Origin: Phyto melanocephala
Taxonomy: Eukaryota; Arthropoda; Insecta; Diptera; Rhinophoridae
Reading direction: 5' to 3'
Assembly (NCBI GenBank): GCA_941918925.1
Contig: OW799233.1
Location: forward strand, 145,020,223-145,084,222
DNA: 64,000 nt
A program made the translations under genes and the position numbers. Positions 1 to 10,615 of this stretch are shown in pieces. The notes under the pieces are model-generated. The model ran no database searches. It saw only the letters and a list, made by a program, of their open reading frames with translations, and had not been told where the DNA came from. Numbering within the stretch: the stretch's first letter is position 1; each line of letters opens with the position of its first letter.

Positions 1-678
1 TATAATATTTGTATGGTTCAATTATGTATATAACAAAATATCGGCCAAATGCCCCCCCCCCATCCTTGGCGCCACTCCTCTATCTGATGGTCCAAATTTT
101 CAATGACAATGTTGATGCTCAATTGTTGGGCATGATGATGAGGCGACCTTGACTGCTCTTTTGCCACACTATCGCAAAAACCAGCAGTGGTTCCCATTCA
201 ACGAACTAAGAAGGCATTCACAGATTTTCTAACATTTTATACAGACCTGTTTTGCAGAAATTTAATTATTTTTTACAATTCTCCCAATTGTGGACGAATT
301 TGAACGATTATGTTGATCAAAAGAATTACGAAGTGCACAAAATGCATTTTGATTTGAACGCCCATTTTTAAAAAAACTTGAATAACTTTAAAGCGTTGCT
401 CACTTGCGTTTCTTTCCACGGATCAAATTGAGTAAGTTTGAGATTGAGAAATGTCAAATGAAATGCAGAAAACAAATTTAAAGACTAGGTGTAGTTCACC
501 TTCAACATGGGCCATTAAAATTTAACCACCCTCTACAAAGAAAGTGATACATATTTTATTATAAAGAGATTATTCCATAGCGATTAACAAAATAATAATT
601 ATTGTGCTTTAAATGTACACAGAATTGGTGGTGGGTATAAAAGATTCGGCACAGCCGAATATAGTGCTCTTACTTGTT
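1..678 (+). mobile_element. Family A Helentron-like element, 3' part only
   Basis: This is the 3' portion of a family A element cut by the window edge. It contains the right part of the nested mariner derivative (to 532), then the conserved tail with the hairpin TTCGGC-ACA-GCCGAA, ending at CTTACTTGTT. No protein is encoded. Assignment to non-autonomous Helentron/DINE-type elements rests on the 3' hairpin near the end, the GTCY microsatellite in full copies, and T-rich insertion sites. Confidence 0.7.
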
Positions 679-734
679 AACATTAACTTTGTCGGCAAGT
701 TGTAATAATGACCCTTTACAATATAATTTTATAT

Positions 735-1082
735 TATACAATTAATAATGTAAAATAAACAATTCACTTAAATAACAGAAACATTGTACACTATCAATCT
801 TTATAATTTTCTTATTTAACCGCTTTAATAAAATAAGTTGGAAGTAAATAATTTTTAGTTTTGTTAAGTTACAAGATAAGTAATAATTTAAGATAACTTT
901 CCTTACGTAAATTGTTTTTAATTAAGAAAATTAACTTAAATTTTAGTATTTGGTGTCATTAAAAAAAATAAAAGCAATAAAAATTAAAGAAAAAACACTG
1001 ATCACTGACTTAAGAATTTTCCGTGTCAAAAAGTTTAAAAACCACGAAAACAGTGCTAAAATCACTGAGTTGACAACGCTGG
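735..1082 (+). mobile_element. hAT-like element, 3' fragment (copy 1)
   Basis: This stretch resembles the 3' part of the better-preserved hAT-like copy at 55089-55981 and ends in the same terminal sequence, GAGTTGACAACGCTG. The 5' part is missing; family A tail sequence lies upstream. It is non-coding. The 85-codon frame across it starts from TTG and also exists in the duplicate at 3777, so it is not treated as a gene. Confidence 0.6.
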
Positions 1083-1707
1083 AAATTAATACAAAGCTTT
1101 TTTTATACCCGCCACCAAAAAAATGGTGGGGGTATATTCATTTTGTCATTCCGTTTGTAACACATCGAAATATCCATTTTAGACCCCATAAAGTATATAT
1201 ATTCTGAATCAGGGTTTGATTTGATGACGATCTAGCTATGTCCGTCCGTCTGTTGAAAGCACGATAGAGGTCGCACCGAAAAAGCTAGGGGGCTCAAATT
1301 TTGCCAGAATCTTTCTTTAAGACAAGGTTTGTTTGGTATTGAAAATGGGCTAAATCGGAATATTGGGAAGAGAGTTATAGCTCGAAAAGCAAGAGTAGGT
1401 CGAAAAAACCGTGTCCTTCGAACATCGAATAAAATGGAATTGTGTCCAAACGCATTAACGTAGACTCATAAAACTTCGAATATATGTTTCCTGAGTAAAA
1501 GCAATATTACTCCCCGAAAATTGTCTAAATCTATGCATTAGGAAAGGAGTTATCGATCAAAATGTACGAAAATTTATACCGCACAGTGTATTTTTCGGTA
1601 TATTTAAAAACAAAAACGTCATAAGAGCAACAAAATTGGATGTACGACTCTGAAATTTTGCACACTTTGCTTTTTGGTGAGGGGCTTTTTTGTTACGGAA
1701 AATCAAT

Positions 1708-2700
1708 GTGCCACGCCCACTTTTACGCCCACCTCCCATATAACGTTTTTCCTAAAATTCATATAATTTCTCTATTAAAAAAGATTTTGGAATAATAAAA
1801 GGCTATTTTAAAACATCTAAAATGTACTCACTCGCAAAAATAACTTTGACACGCCTACTACAACGCCCACTTTTCACGTTATCTACCGTTAATGAAATTT
1901 AAAAGCTCATAAAACCGCCAAAATTAGAGGTATAATGATAAAATTTGCTACGTATATCTCCCTAGGCAATGTCATTACTGTGCCAGAAAATTAGGGTGCC
2001 ACGCCCACTTTTACGCCCACCTCCCATAAAACGTTTTACTAAAATTCATATAATTTCTCTATTAATAAAGATTTTGGAATAATAAAGGGCTATATTGAAA
2101 CACCTAAGTTGTACTCATTCGCAAAAACAACTTTGACACGCCTACTATAACGCCCACTTTTCACGTTATCTACCATTAATGAAATTTAAAAGCTCATAAA
2201 ACCGCCAAAATTAGAGGTATAATGATCAAATTTGCTACATGTATCCCCCTAGGCAATGTCATTACTGTGCCAAAAAATTTAGGTGCCACGCCTACTTTTA
2301 CGCCCACCTCCCATATAACGGTTTAACTGAAATTCATATAATTTCTCTATTAATAAAGATTTTGGAATAACAAAGGACTATTTTGAAATATCTTAATTGC
2401 ACTCATTAGCAAAAATAACTTTGACACGCCTACTATAACGCCCACTTTTCACGTTGTCTACCGTTAATCAAATTTGCTAGGTATATCCTTCTAATCAATG
2501 CAATTGCTGTGCCAAAAAGTTTAGGTGACACTCCCACTTTAACGCCTACCTCCCATATAACGGTTTATCTTAAATTCATGTAATTTCTCTATTGACAAAG
2601 TTTTTGGGAAAATAAAGGACTATATTGAAATATCTAAGTTGTATTTATTAGCAGAAACTTTATTGACACGCCTACTTTAACGCCCACTTTCATTGAAAGA
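1708..2700 (+). repeat. Internal array of about 287-bp tandem repeats (A1)
   Basis: Units start at about 1708, 1996, 2283 and 2525, taking the GTGCCACGCCCAC motif as the start. The first two steps are 288 and 287 bp. The third is 242 bp because about 45 bp are missing. Each unit holds several CGCCCAC (GTGGGCG) boxes separated by AT-rich sequence. Helentron/DINE relatives in Drosophila are known to carry central tandem repeats. Confidence 0.85.
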
Positions 2701-2742
2701 CTACATTTACAAAAGCATTTTAGTAGCATACCGAAGTTATAA

Positions 2743-3359
2743 AGGGTGGTTAAATTTTAAAGGACCGATATTGAATTTAAATAAAACACAAATTATTTAG
2801 GACATTATTATTATTTCTTTTTGTAATTATAATATTTGTATGGTTCAATTATGTATATAACAAAATATCGGCCAAATGCCCCCCCCCCATCCTTGGCGCC
2901 ACTCCTCTATCTGATGGTCCAAATTTTCAATGACAATGTTGATGCTCAATTGTTGGGCATGATGATGAGGCGACCTTGACTGCTCTTTTGCCACACTATC
3001 GCAAAAACCAGCAGTGGTTCCCATTCAACGAACTAAGAAGGCATTCACAGATTTTCTAACATTTTATACAGACCTGTTTTGCAGAAATTTAATTATTTTT
3101 TACAATTCTCCCAATTGTGGACGAATTTGAACGATTATGTTGATCAAAAGAATTACGAAGTGCACAAAATGCATTTTGATTTGAACGCCCATTTTTAAAA
3201 AAACTTGAATAACTTTAAAGCGTTGCTCACTTGCGTTTCTTTCCACGGATCAAATTGAGTAAGTTTGAGATTGAGAAATGTCAAATGAAATGCAGAAAAC
3301 AAATTTAAAGACTAGGTGTAGTTCACCTTCAACATGGGCCATCAAAATTTAACCACCCT
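2743..3359 (-). mobile_element. Nested mariner-like deletion derivative (MITE) in A1
   Basis: Terminal inverted repeats of the form AGGGTGGTTAAATTTTAA bound the segment. On the minus strand it can be read as a decayed transposase N-terminus (VERYANEQRFKVIQ, then a stretch with NGRSNQNAF and DQHNRSNSSTIG), with stops and frameshifts in later parts. This matches the N-terminal helix-turn-helix region of mariner-like transposases such as the DD41D copy at 24416. The catalytic region is absent. The same insertion occupies the same place in every long family A copy. Confidence 0.75.
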
Positions 3360-3561
3360 CTACAAAGAAAGTGATACATATTTTATTATAAAGAGATTAT
3401 TCCATAGCGATTAACAAAATAATAATTATTGTGCTTTAAATGTACACAGAATTGGTGGTGGGTATAAAAGATTCGGCACAGCCGAATATAGTGCTCTTAC
3501 TTGTTAACATTAACTTTGTCGGCAAGTTGTAATAATGACCCTTTACAATATAATTTTATAT

Positions 3562-3909
3562 TATACAATTAATAATGTAAAATAAACAATTCACTTAAAT
3601 AACAGAAACATTGTACACTATCAATCTTTATAATTTTCTTATTTAACCGCTTTAATAAAATAAGTTGGAAGTAAATAATTTTTAGTTTTGTTAAGTTACA
3701 AGATAAGTAATAATTTAAGATAACTTTCCTTACGTAAATTGTTTTTAATTAAGAAAATTAACTTAAATTTTAGTATTTGGTGTCATTAAAAAAAATAAAA
3801 GCAATAAAAATTAAAGAAAAAACACTGATCACTGACTTAAGAATTTTCCGTGTCAAAAAGTTTAAAAACCACGAAAACAGTGCTAAAATCACTGAGTTGA
3901 CAACGCTGG
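3562..3909 (+). mobile_element. hAT-like element, 3' fragment (copy 2)
   Basis: This is the duplicate of 735-1082, offset by 2827 bp and essentially identical. It separates family A copies A1 and A2 and shows that flanking DNA was duplicated along with the element. Confidence 0.6.
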
Positions 3910-4534
3910 AAATTAATACAAAGCTTTTTTTATACCCGCCACCAAAAAAATGGTGGGGGTATATTCATTTTGTCATTCCGTTTGTAACACATCGAAATAT
4001 CCATTTTAGACCCCATAAAGTATATATATTCTGAATCAGGGTTTGATTTGATGACGATCTAGCTATGTCCGTCCGTCTGTTGAAAGCACGATAGAGGTCG
4101 CACCGAAAAAGCTAGGGGGCTCAAATTTTGCCAGAATCTTTCTTTAAGACAAGGTTTGTTTGGTATTGAAAATGGGCTAAATCGGAATATTGGGAAGAGA
4201 GTTATAGCTCGAAAAGCAAGAGTAGGTCGAAAAAACCGTGTCCTTCGAACATCGAATAAAATGGAATTGTGTCCAAACGCATTAACGTAGACTCATGAAA
4301 CTTCGAATATATGTTTCCTGAGTAAAAGCAATATTACTTCCCGAAAATTGTCTAAATCTATGCATTAGGAAAGGAGTTATCGATCAAAATGTACGAAAAT
4401 TTATACCGCACAGTGTATTTTTCGGTATATTTAAAAACAAAAACGTCATAAGAGCAACAAAATTGGATGTACGACTCTGAAATTTTGCACACTTTGCTTT
4501 TTGGTGAGGGGCTTTTTTGTTACGGAAAATCAAT

Positions 4535-5570
4535 GTGCCACGCCCACTTTTACGCCCACCTCCCATATAACGTTTTTCCTAAAATTCATATAATTTCTCT
4601 ATTAAAAAAGATTTTGGAATAATAAAAGGCTATTTTAAAACATCTAAAATGTACTCACTCGCAAAAATAACTTTGACACGCCTACTACAACGCCCACTTT
4701 TCACGTTATCTACCGTTAATGAAATGTAAAAGCTCATAAAACCGCCAAAATTAGATGTATGATGATCAAATTTGCTACGTATATCCCCCTAGGCAGTGTC
4801 AATATTGTGCCAAAAAATTAGGGTGACACGCCCACTTTTACGCCCACCTCCCATATAACGTTTTACCTAAAATTCATATAATTTCTCTATTAAAAAAGAT
4901 TTTGGAATAATAAAAGGCTATTTTGAAACACCTAAAATGTACTCATTCGCAAAAATAACTTTGACACGCCTACTACAACGCCCACTTTTCACGTTATCTA
5001 CCGTTAATGAAATGTAAAAGCTCATAAAACCGCCAAAATTAGATGTATGATGATCAAATTTGCTACGTATATCTCCCTAGGCAGTGTCATTATTGTGCCA
5101 AAAAATTGAGGTGACGCGCCCACTTTTACGCCCACCTCCCATATAACGTTTTACCTAAAATTCATATAATTTCTCTATTAAAAAAGATTTTGGAATAATA
5201 AAAGGCTATATTGAAACATCTAAAATGTACTCATTCGTAAAAGTAACTTTGACACGCCTACTATAACGCCCACTTTTCACGTTATCTACCGTTAATGAAA
5301 TGTAAAAGCTCATAAAACCGAAAAAATTAGAGGTATGATGAGGAAATTTGCTACATATATCCTTCTAATCAATGTAGTTGTTGTGCCAAAAAGTTTAGGT
5401 GACACGCCCACTATAACGCCTACCTCCCATATAACGGTTTTTCTTAAATTCATGTAATTTCTCTATTGACAAAGTTTTTGGGAAAATAAAGGACTATATC
5501 GAAATATATAAGTTGCATTTCTTTTAGCAGTTTCTGCTAAACTTTATTGACACGCCTATTTTAATGACCA
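4535..5570 (+). repeat. Internal array of about 287-bp tandem repeats (A2)
   Basis: Units begin at about 4535, 4823, 5112 and 5399, with steps of 288, 289 and 287 bp. This array keeps four full-size units, while A1 has lost about 45 bp from one. Confidence 0.85.
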
Positions 5571-5626
5571 TTTTCATGGAAAGACTACATTTACAAAAGC
5601 ATTTTAGTAGCATATCGAAGTTGTAA

Positions 5627-6214
5627 AGGGTGGTTAAATTTGAAGGACCGAATTTAAATAAAACATAAATTATTTAGGATATTATTATTATTTCTTTTTG
5701 TAATTATAATATTTATATGGTTCAATTATCCTTCAATTATCCATCCTTGGCGCCACACCTCTATCTGATGGTCCAAACTTTCAATGACAATGTTGATGCT
5801 CAATTGTTGGGCACGATGATGAGTCGAGGTTGACTGCTCTTTTGCCACACTATCGCAAAAAACAGCAATGGTTCCCATTCAACGAACTAAGAAGGCATTC
5901 ACAGATTTTCTAACATTTTATACAGACCTGTTTTGCAGAAATTTAAATATTTTTTACAATTCTCCCGATTGTGGACGAATTTGAACAATTATGTTGATCA
6001 AAAGAATTACGAAGGGCACAAAATGCATTTTGATTTGAACACCCATTTTAAAACAAAACCTGAATAACTTTAACGCGTTGCTCATTTGCGTATCTTTCCA
6101 CGGATCAAATTGAGTAAGTTTGAGATTGAGAAATGTCAAGTGAAATGCAGAAAAAAAATTTAAAGACTAGGTGTAGTTCACCCTCAACATGGGCCCTTAA
6201 AATTTAACCACCCT
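5627..6214 (-). mobile_element. Nested mariner-like deletion derivative in A2
   Basis: It is bounded by AGGGTGGTTAAATTT and its inverse ATTTAACCACCCT. It holds the same decayed transposase N-terminus on the minus strand as the A1 copy, with small deletions near 5730 that remove the C-run seen in other copies. Confidence 0.7.
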
Positions 6215-6360
6215 CTACAAAGAAAGTGATACATATTTTATTATAAAGAGATTATTCTATAGCGATTAAAAAAATAATAAATATTGTGCTTTAAATGTAC
6301 ACAAAATTGGTGGTGGGTATAAAAGATTCGGCACAGCCGAATATAGTGCTCTTACTTGTT

Positions 6361-6743
6361 TTTTTTTTTAATTTAAATTACTCCAATGGAGGTTCTAGTG
6401 TACTAGCACTAGATAATTATTTGGCTTGTCAAAAGACAATACTGCCATCACCAATTATTTTTCTAGAGCCTCCTCCAGCAACTACCAAACGACCTATACC
6501 TTCGTATAGGAAGCTGGAATTTCCGAATTCGACTCCTTATCTAAAAATATGCACGTGGTTAATTGATAGTCCGAGTAGCTGTACCTTTGTACAGTTAACC
6601 GACGCCACGCAATTAACCAGTGCGAGAAAGAGACGTGAAACTCTCGAAGACGGATGAAAAGGACGGCCTGATTGCCCTTAAGAGATAATGACAATGACGC
6701 GCAAGCTCTTGACCCGACCAGAGCTGAATCACGACTCTACCAA
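6361..6743 (-). mobile_element. SINE-like retroposed repeat, copy 2
   Basis: The minus strand from about 6743 to 6375 matches the + strand segment 25953-26310 along its whole length and shares its 5' boundary (GAGTCGTGATTCAG). The 3' end on the minus strand is an A-rich tail, seen as the T-run at 6360-6370, directly against the family A terminus. A frame of 120 codons crosses it but starts in the family A tail and is not a gene. The RNA source is not recognised. Confidence 0.6.
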
Positions 6744-6835
6744 GCTTTTAGAAAATATCACTGTTGCCATTTCAGCTATTTTCTCGTCAAATCTAGCGAT
6801 TTTTAAAAATTGTTTGCGGGGAAAAATATGATTTA

Positions 6836-6988
6836 CTGCCTGTTCAACGATGTCGAAAGAAACCCCAAGCAAAATTTCATTCGTACAAACACGTTGAAAA
6901 CAAAAACAAATTTTTAGTTTTTGTTGTTGTTTTCAATATAATTGTACGAATGAAAACTTGTTTTCTTTCGACATCGTTGAACAGGCAG
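6836..6988. mobile_element. Palindromic MITE with TTA target duplication
   Basis: The arms CTGCCTGTTCAACGATGTCG and its inverse bound a 153-bp element, flanked by TTA at 6833-6835 and 6989-6991. The interior (TTTTAGTTTTTG/CAAAAACAAAA) is also self-complementary, so nearly the whole element can fold back. A 3-bp TTA duplication is typical of PIF/Harbinger elements. A decayed relative is at 13696-13845. Confidence 0.8.
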
Positions 6989-6991
6989 TTA

Positions 6992-7856
6992 GCTATTAGC
7001 GTGAAATCTAGCGATTTTTGCGATGTTGGTTTTTAAGGTGTTTTAAATACATTTGTTGTTAACATTCTTAAAGAGTAGCTACCAATTCATTTGTGAGGCG
7101 AATGCTATTGTCAATACACTTTTTCATAAAAATTTTGGAATCTGAAAGCCAAAAGCATTAAAATTCAAAAACCAATTTTATCTTGCAAAGTTTATAGCTC
7201 GAATAATTTTATTGTAAAAAGAAGATGTTAAATAAACGTTGCTTTATTTCTTTAGATGAGTTTATAAATTATGCAAAAAAAAAATATTTAAATATTTCTT
7301 GTAAGAAATTTGAAATATTGCAAAAAAAAACTAATATAATCGAAAATTTGTTCATGGTTAAGCCGTTAAAAGTTTAAGTTCAAGATTAAAAAGACGATAC
7401 AAAAAGATATTAATGCAGGTGGTCCTTGTCTGCAAAATAAACACACAAGTTATCTGCATCGGTGAGAGGGTTATATTGGAGAAAATTTAAATGCAAAGAA
7501 GGCTTCATTTATATCTTAACATACGTCAATCAATTCATCACCTTACTGATTTGTGTAAAAAAGATTTAAATGGAACTTATGAAAACCATATTCATAGAAT
7601 CAAATGCTTAGCGTTAGTAAAAATGTTTTAGTAACCCGTCTCTTAATATAACTTAGAAGCGATGTATCAGGTTCTAGGTATAGTGTATTAGGAGATAAGT
7701 CAATAGACGTTGGTATCATCAAGTTATTAGGCATATTTTTTAAAAGCTAAAAACCCACATGGTACATAAATCTAAAATAAATATGTATTCTATTTGATAT
7801 AGGTATTTTAATAAAACAACAAATTGTGTTAACAAAGCAAATGCTGAACAAATTTA
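6992..7856. other. AT-rich spacer without recognised gene
   Basis: I see no gene here. A short motif AAATCTAGCGATTTTT occurs on both sides of the MITE (about 6791 and 7007), suggesting the MITE sits inside a small duplicated or repetitive stretch. Confidence 0.5.
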
Positions 7857-7859
7857 TTA

Positions 7860-8258
7860 GGCCCCTTTCGCATTAGGCAACTATAATTGCGCAATTCTTG
7901 TGTTTGTTGGTGTGAGAGGAAAGGTCGGTGTAAAGGGGAAAGAGTTGCCGAGATTTGAGTACAGACTTTCTTGTACTTGGCAATTCTGCTTTAGCTGTCA
8001 TTCTTGTCTTGGAATATTTATTTGTTTTTGACATTGTCTTTTATTTCTTCTTCGGTGTGTTGTGTAATTTTGTGTTTGTGAAAATTTTATTTGCTTATAA
8101 GTGTATCAAATATTTAAAAATTATGAGAAGTTGGAAAAAACTGGAAGAAATTGAGCAACCAAGTTGCTCAATGTGAACATAAAAGCAAGTTCAAAAGAAA
8201 ATAAATAAAAATTAAAATTATACTTGCGCAATTATAGTTGCCTAATGCGAAAGGGGCC
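7860..8258. mobile_element. PIF/Harbinger-type non-autonomous element, 399 bp
   Basis: Terminal inverted repeats start GGCCCCTTTCGCATTAGGCA at the left and end with the inverse at the right, extending about 35 bp. TTA is duplicated at 7857-7859 and 8259-8261. A hydrophobic 73-codon frame inside (7955-8176) has no recognisable homology and is not called. G/C-rich termini plus a TTA duplication fit PIF/Harbinger. Confidence 0.82.
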
Positions 8259-8261
8259 TTA

Positions 8262-8850
8262 GTTTTTTAAAACCAAAGTGGCAACGACAAGCAAATAGTA
8301 AACAATTCCCTTATACGGTAGAAAATATGGTAACTTTTAATTATAAACCTCACGTTAAAAGTTAACCCTACGTTGCCACAGGCAAGTATTTACTTGCAAG
8401 TAGTGTATACGTATTACTAACGAAAATCAGGAGAAATGCCAAAAAAAACACAAAAATTTTTTGAGTGGCTACACAGCACAGTGCAAGTTCATTTTTAAAA
8501 TGCCAACAAATAAACTTCAAACAAATTTAAAACAAATGGCGCTGCTTCAATTGGTAATTAAGTGTTGTCAATAGCCACTATTGAACGTTACCTTAGACAT
8601 GTAACTTTTTAATATAATTTTTTTTTATTAAAAATTGATATTTATAATAAAACTTACATTTTAAATGAATATTTATATTTTTTCTTAATGTTCTTCATAT
8701 ACATATATACATATTTATTAAAAAAATTAGCTGAATTATTTACCACAATTGTATGATATATAAGTGGGTTAACAAAAAACTCAGTATTAGACAACACTGT
8801 TTTTCGGCTTGTCACTTTACTTGCCGTAACATTAAAAATTTTACTTGCTT
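8262..8850. other. Intergenic AT-rich spacer
   Basis: No gene, RNA or clear element end is visible. A few short palindromes around GCAAGTA/TACTTGC occur near 8380-8400. Confidence 0.4.
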
Positions 8851-9564
8851 AAAAATTTCTTCGCAAGCTGAGTCGCAGGTTGCCAAAGTGTAGTTGTGTT
8901 AGTAAAAAAGTGTAAGTGTATTGGTTTTTTTTCACTTGCACTTGCATGTGGCAACGGTAGGTAAAAATTTCTTCGCAAGCTGAGTCGCAGGTTGCCAAAG
9001 TGTAGTTGTGTTAAAACTTGTTTACATTTGCAACATCTTTCATCCTTCATCTTTCATCTGTCATAATATTTATTGTAAATGTTTGCGCAAATAAAAATTT
9101 AAAAAATGAATTTAAAAATTCTGTATTACTTGTATTAATTATTGCCCTTGGCGAGCAATTATTATTACAATATGCAGATTTTGTTAGAGAATGAAAATAT
9201 TAAGATATTTTATTTTATACGACATATTTCAAGTCCACTCGTTGTATGTATTTTTTTTGTTTTTGGCATTTATAATTTTTTTCTAGTGATGCCATGTAAA
9301 TTTTTGCAACAATATTTGTTTTTTCTAGTGAAGACACTAAAATAATCGAAAGATGTTGAGTGGAACAAAATGATTTAGGAACATCTTTAAAAGATGTTGA
9401 GATATGTTGACACACAAACACGTACAATTCATATGGGAAGATGTTAACATCTTGTTGATTTGATGAAAGATGAAAGATGTGATCAAGTGTAAAAAGGCTA
9501 TTAGTAAAAAAGTGTTAGTGTATTGGTTTTTTTTCACTTGCACTTGCATGTGGCAACGGTAGGT
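8851..9564. repeat. 112-bp direct duplication, second copy interrupted
   Basis: Unit 1 is 8851-8962. Unit 2 starts at 8963, runs to 9013, and resumes after the insertion at 9504-9564. Shared motifs include CTTCGCAAGCTGAGTCGCAG and TTGCATGTGGCAACGGTAGG. Removing the insertion and one TTA makes unit 2 exactly 112 bp, so unit 1 serves as the empty site. Confidence 0.85.
9014..9500. mobile_element. 487-bp insertion element with TTA duplication
   Basis: It interrupts the second 112-bp repeat and is flanked by TTA at 9011-9013 and 9501-9503. Imperfect terminal inverted repeats contain ACATCTTTCATC-type motifs at both ends (about 9032 and 9480). Internally, AAGATGTTAACATCTT and nearby sequence resemble 62808-62890 in inverse orientation. 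It is non-coding. The TTA duplication suggests a PIF/Harbinger relative, but the outermost bases are poorly matched. Confidence 0.65.
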
Positions 9565-10609
9565 TAGACTTTTACTGAATAAATCCCAAATTTTTTTATA
9601 TAGGAAAGTATGGATATTATTAATATAACGTAATTAGCAACACTTAATAAACGTCATTTTGTTGAAACCCATGACAGGTATACACTTATGCCCAGTTGGC
9701 ATGTTGTGCGCTTTATTTATGTAACTGATAAAAGCTGCCTGCGTAATAAAAATGACTGTACTTTTCTTTTTTTCTTTCGTTGTTTTGGAAAAACTTAGCG
9801 ATAAAACGCTACATTTTCCGCGCTATAAAAAAATCGACGAAAACTTGGCTTTTTTTTGTTAAATTTAAGCCAGAATTTGAAAAAAAAAATAAATATTAGC
9901 GATTTATCGCTAAAATTTTGAAAATTTTTAATTTTTAGCTATTTATATACTTGTGCACCACAGGTAAAGGGTATAATTACATAGGTCGATAGAAAATTTA
10001 AAATAATAAGAAAATTTTAGTGGTAACATTCTCGGACACTCATAGTATTCGAGATATACACTTCTGAAGTTTTCATATATGTATGTACATATATGTGTTT
10101 TTTCACTCATATCTCATCATGGGTATTAATGGTATCATTTAAAAACTTTTGAATATCTCTTTAAGAATATATAATTTTTTTTGTTTTTTATTTACTTTTG
10201 AAATTCTACAGTTTTTACAAAATTATGATGTTTTTGGTTAGCATAATCGGCCAAATGTTTTAACAATCACAAATTTCAGCAAGTCGGGGAAATGTGAAAA
10301 CAACTATGCATGCTTGCTTAGTTAGTCTTGCGAAAACAACTGTGCATGTTTGCTTATTTTGTTTTGAGCAAGGCCCATTAATTATGGGCCTTGGTTTTGA
10401 GAACTTCAATCTCGACCACCATATGAGTTTACACTACATATTACCATAATAAATTTACTATTTAAATGGCATAAAATATATTAATATATTAATTTGATTT
10501 TGTTCAAAAATTTTCTATTATTTTTTTTTCTATTTAAATTTTTTGTTAACCCTGTATTGAAAAATTTATAAAAATATTCTAAAATATATCGTCCAAATTT
10601 CTTGATCTT
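9565..10609. other. AT-rich spacer with a family B scrap
   Basis: No gene is seen. A short family B fragment (TTGTGCACCACAGGTAAAGG) lies at about 9950-9990. A 25-bp palindrome, CAAGGCCCAT-TAATT-ATGGGCCTTG, is at 10369-10393. An imperfect direct repeat GCGAAAACAACTGTGCATG lies just upstream. Confidence 0.45.
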
Positions 10610-10615
10610 TTTTAT

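Larger units (their letters stand above)
1104..3505 (+). mobile_element. Family A Helentron-like element, full-length copy A1
   Basis: The element starts at TTTTATACCCGCCACC and has a short terminal hairpin (CCACC-AAAAAAAT-GGTGG). It continues with the mini-me-like core (CCCATAAAGTATATATATTC), GTCC/GTCT repeats at about 1230, about 450 bp of conserved unique sequence, four 287-bp-type repeats, and a nested mariner derivative. The 3' hairpin and terminus CTTACTTGTT follow. It has no long ORF, so it would need a helper. The 5' and 3' junctions lie in T-runs, as expected of Helentrons that insert between T residues. Confidence 0.75.
1..6360. repeat. Tandem segmental duplication, 2.5 units of about 2.83 kb
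   Basis: Unit 1 is 1-2827, unit 2 is 2828-5704, and a third partial unit runs from 5705 to 6360. Each unit carries part of a family A element, a hAT fragment, and the start of the next family A element. Bases 1-1899 and 2828-4726 are almost identical; I see only isolated substitutions, for example at 525, 1474 and 1511. After about 1899/4726, inside the 287-bp repeats, similarity drops to that of diverged repeat units. This fits unequal exchange between internal arrays of neighbouring copies. Confidence 0.9.
3931..6360 (+). mobile_element. Family A Helentron-like element, full-length copy A2
   Basis: It has the same architecture as A1: terminal hairpin, GTCY repeats, 287-bp repeats, nested mariner derivative and 3' hairpin. 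Its first 0.8 kb matches A1 almost perfectly. Its later array units share private variants (GAAATGTAAAAG, GATGTATGATGATC), which indicates local homogenisation. The nested mariner start region has a small rearrangement after 5705. Confidence 0.75.

Noticed and set aside
1557..1739. 60-codon minus-strand frame that recurs at 4384, 47349 and 60564
   Set aside because: It recurs because family A is repeated. It spans the repeat-array border, varies in length between copies and has no recognisable domain.
1708..2700. CRISPR-like or centromeric satellite reading of the 287-bp repeats
   Set aside because: Units are long, few, and confined to transposon interiors with no spacer structure.
5954..6139. 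Repeated frame containing MGVQIKMHF (also 44262, 45377, 51662)
   Set aside because: It is an out-of-frame reading of the mariner transposase start; the real frame is VERYANEQRFKVIQ.
7955..8176. 73-codon hydrophobic frame
   Set aside because: Lies within a 399-bp non-autonomous TTA-flanked element and has no homology that I recognise.
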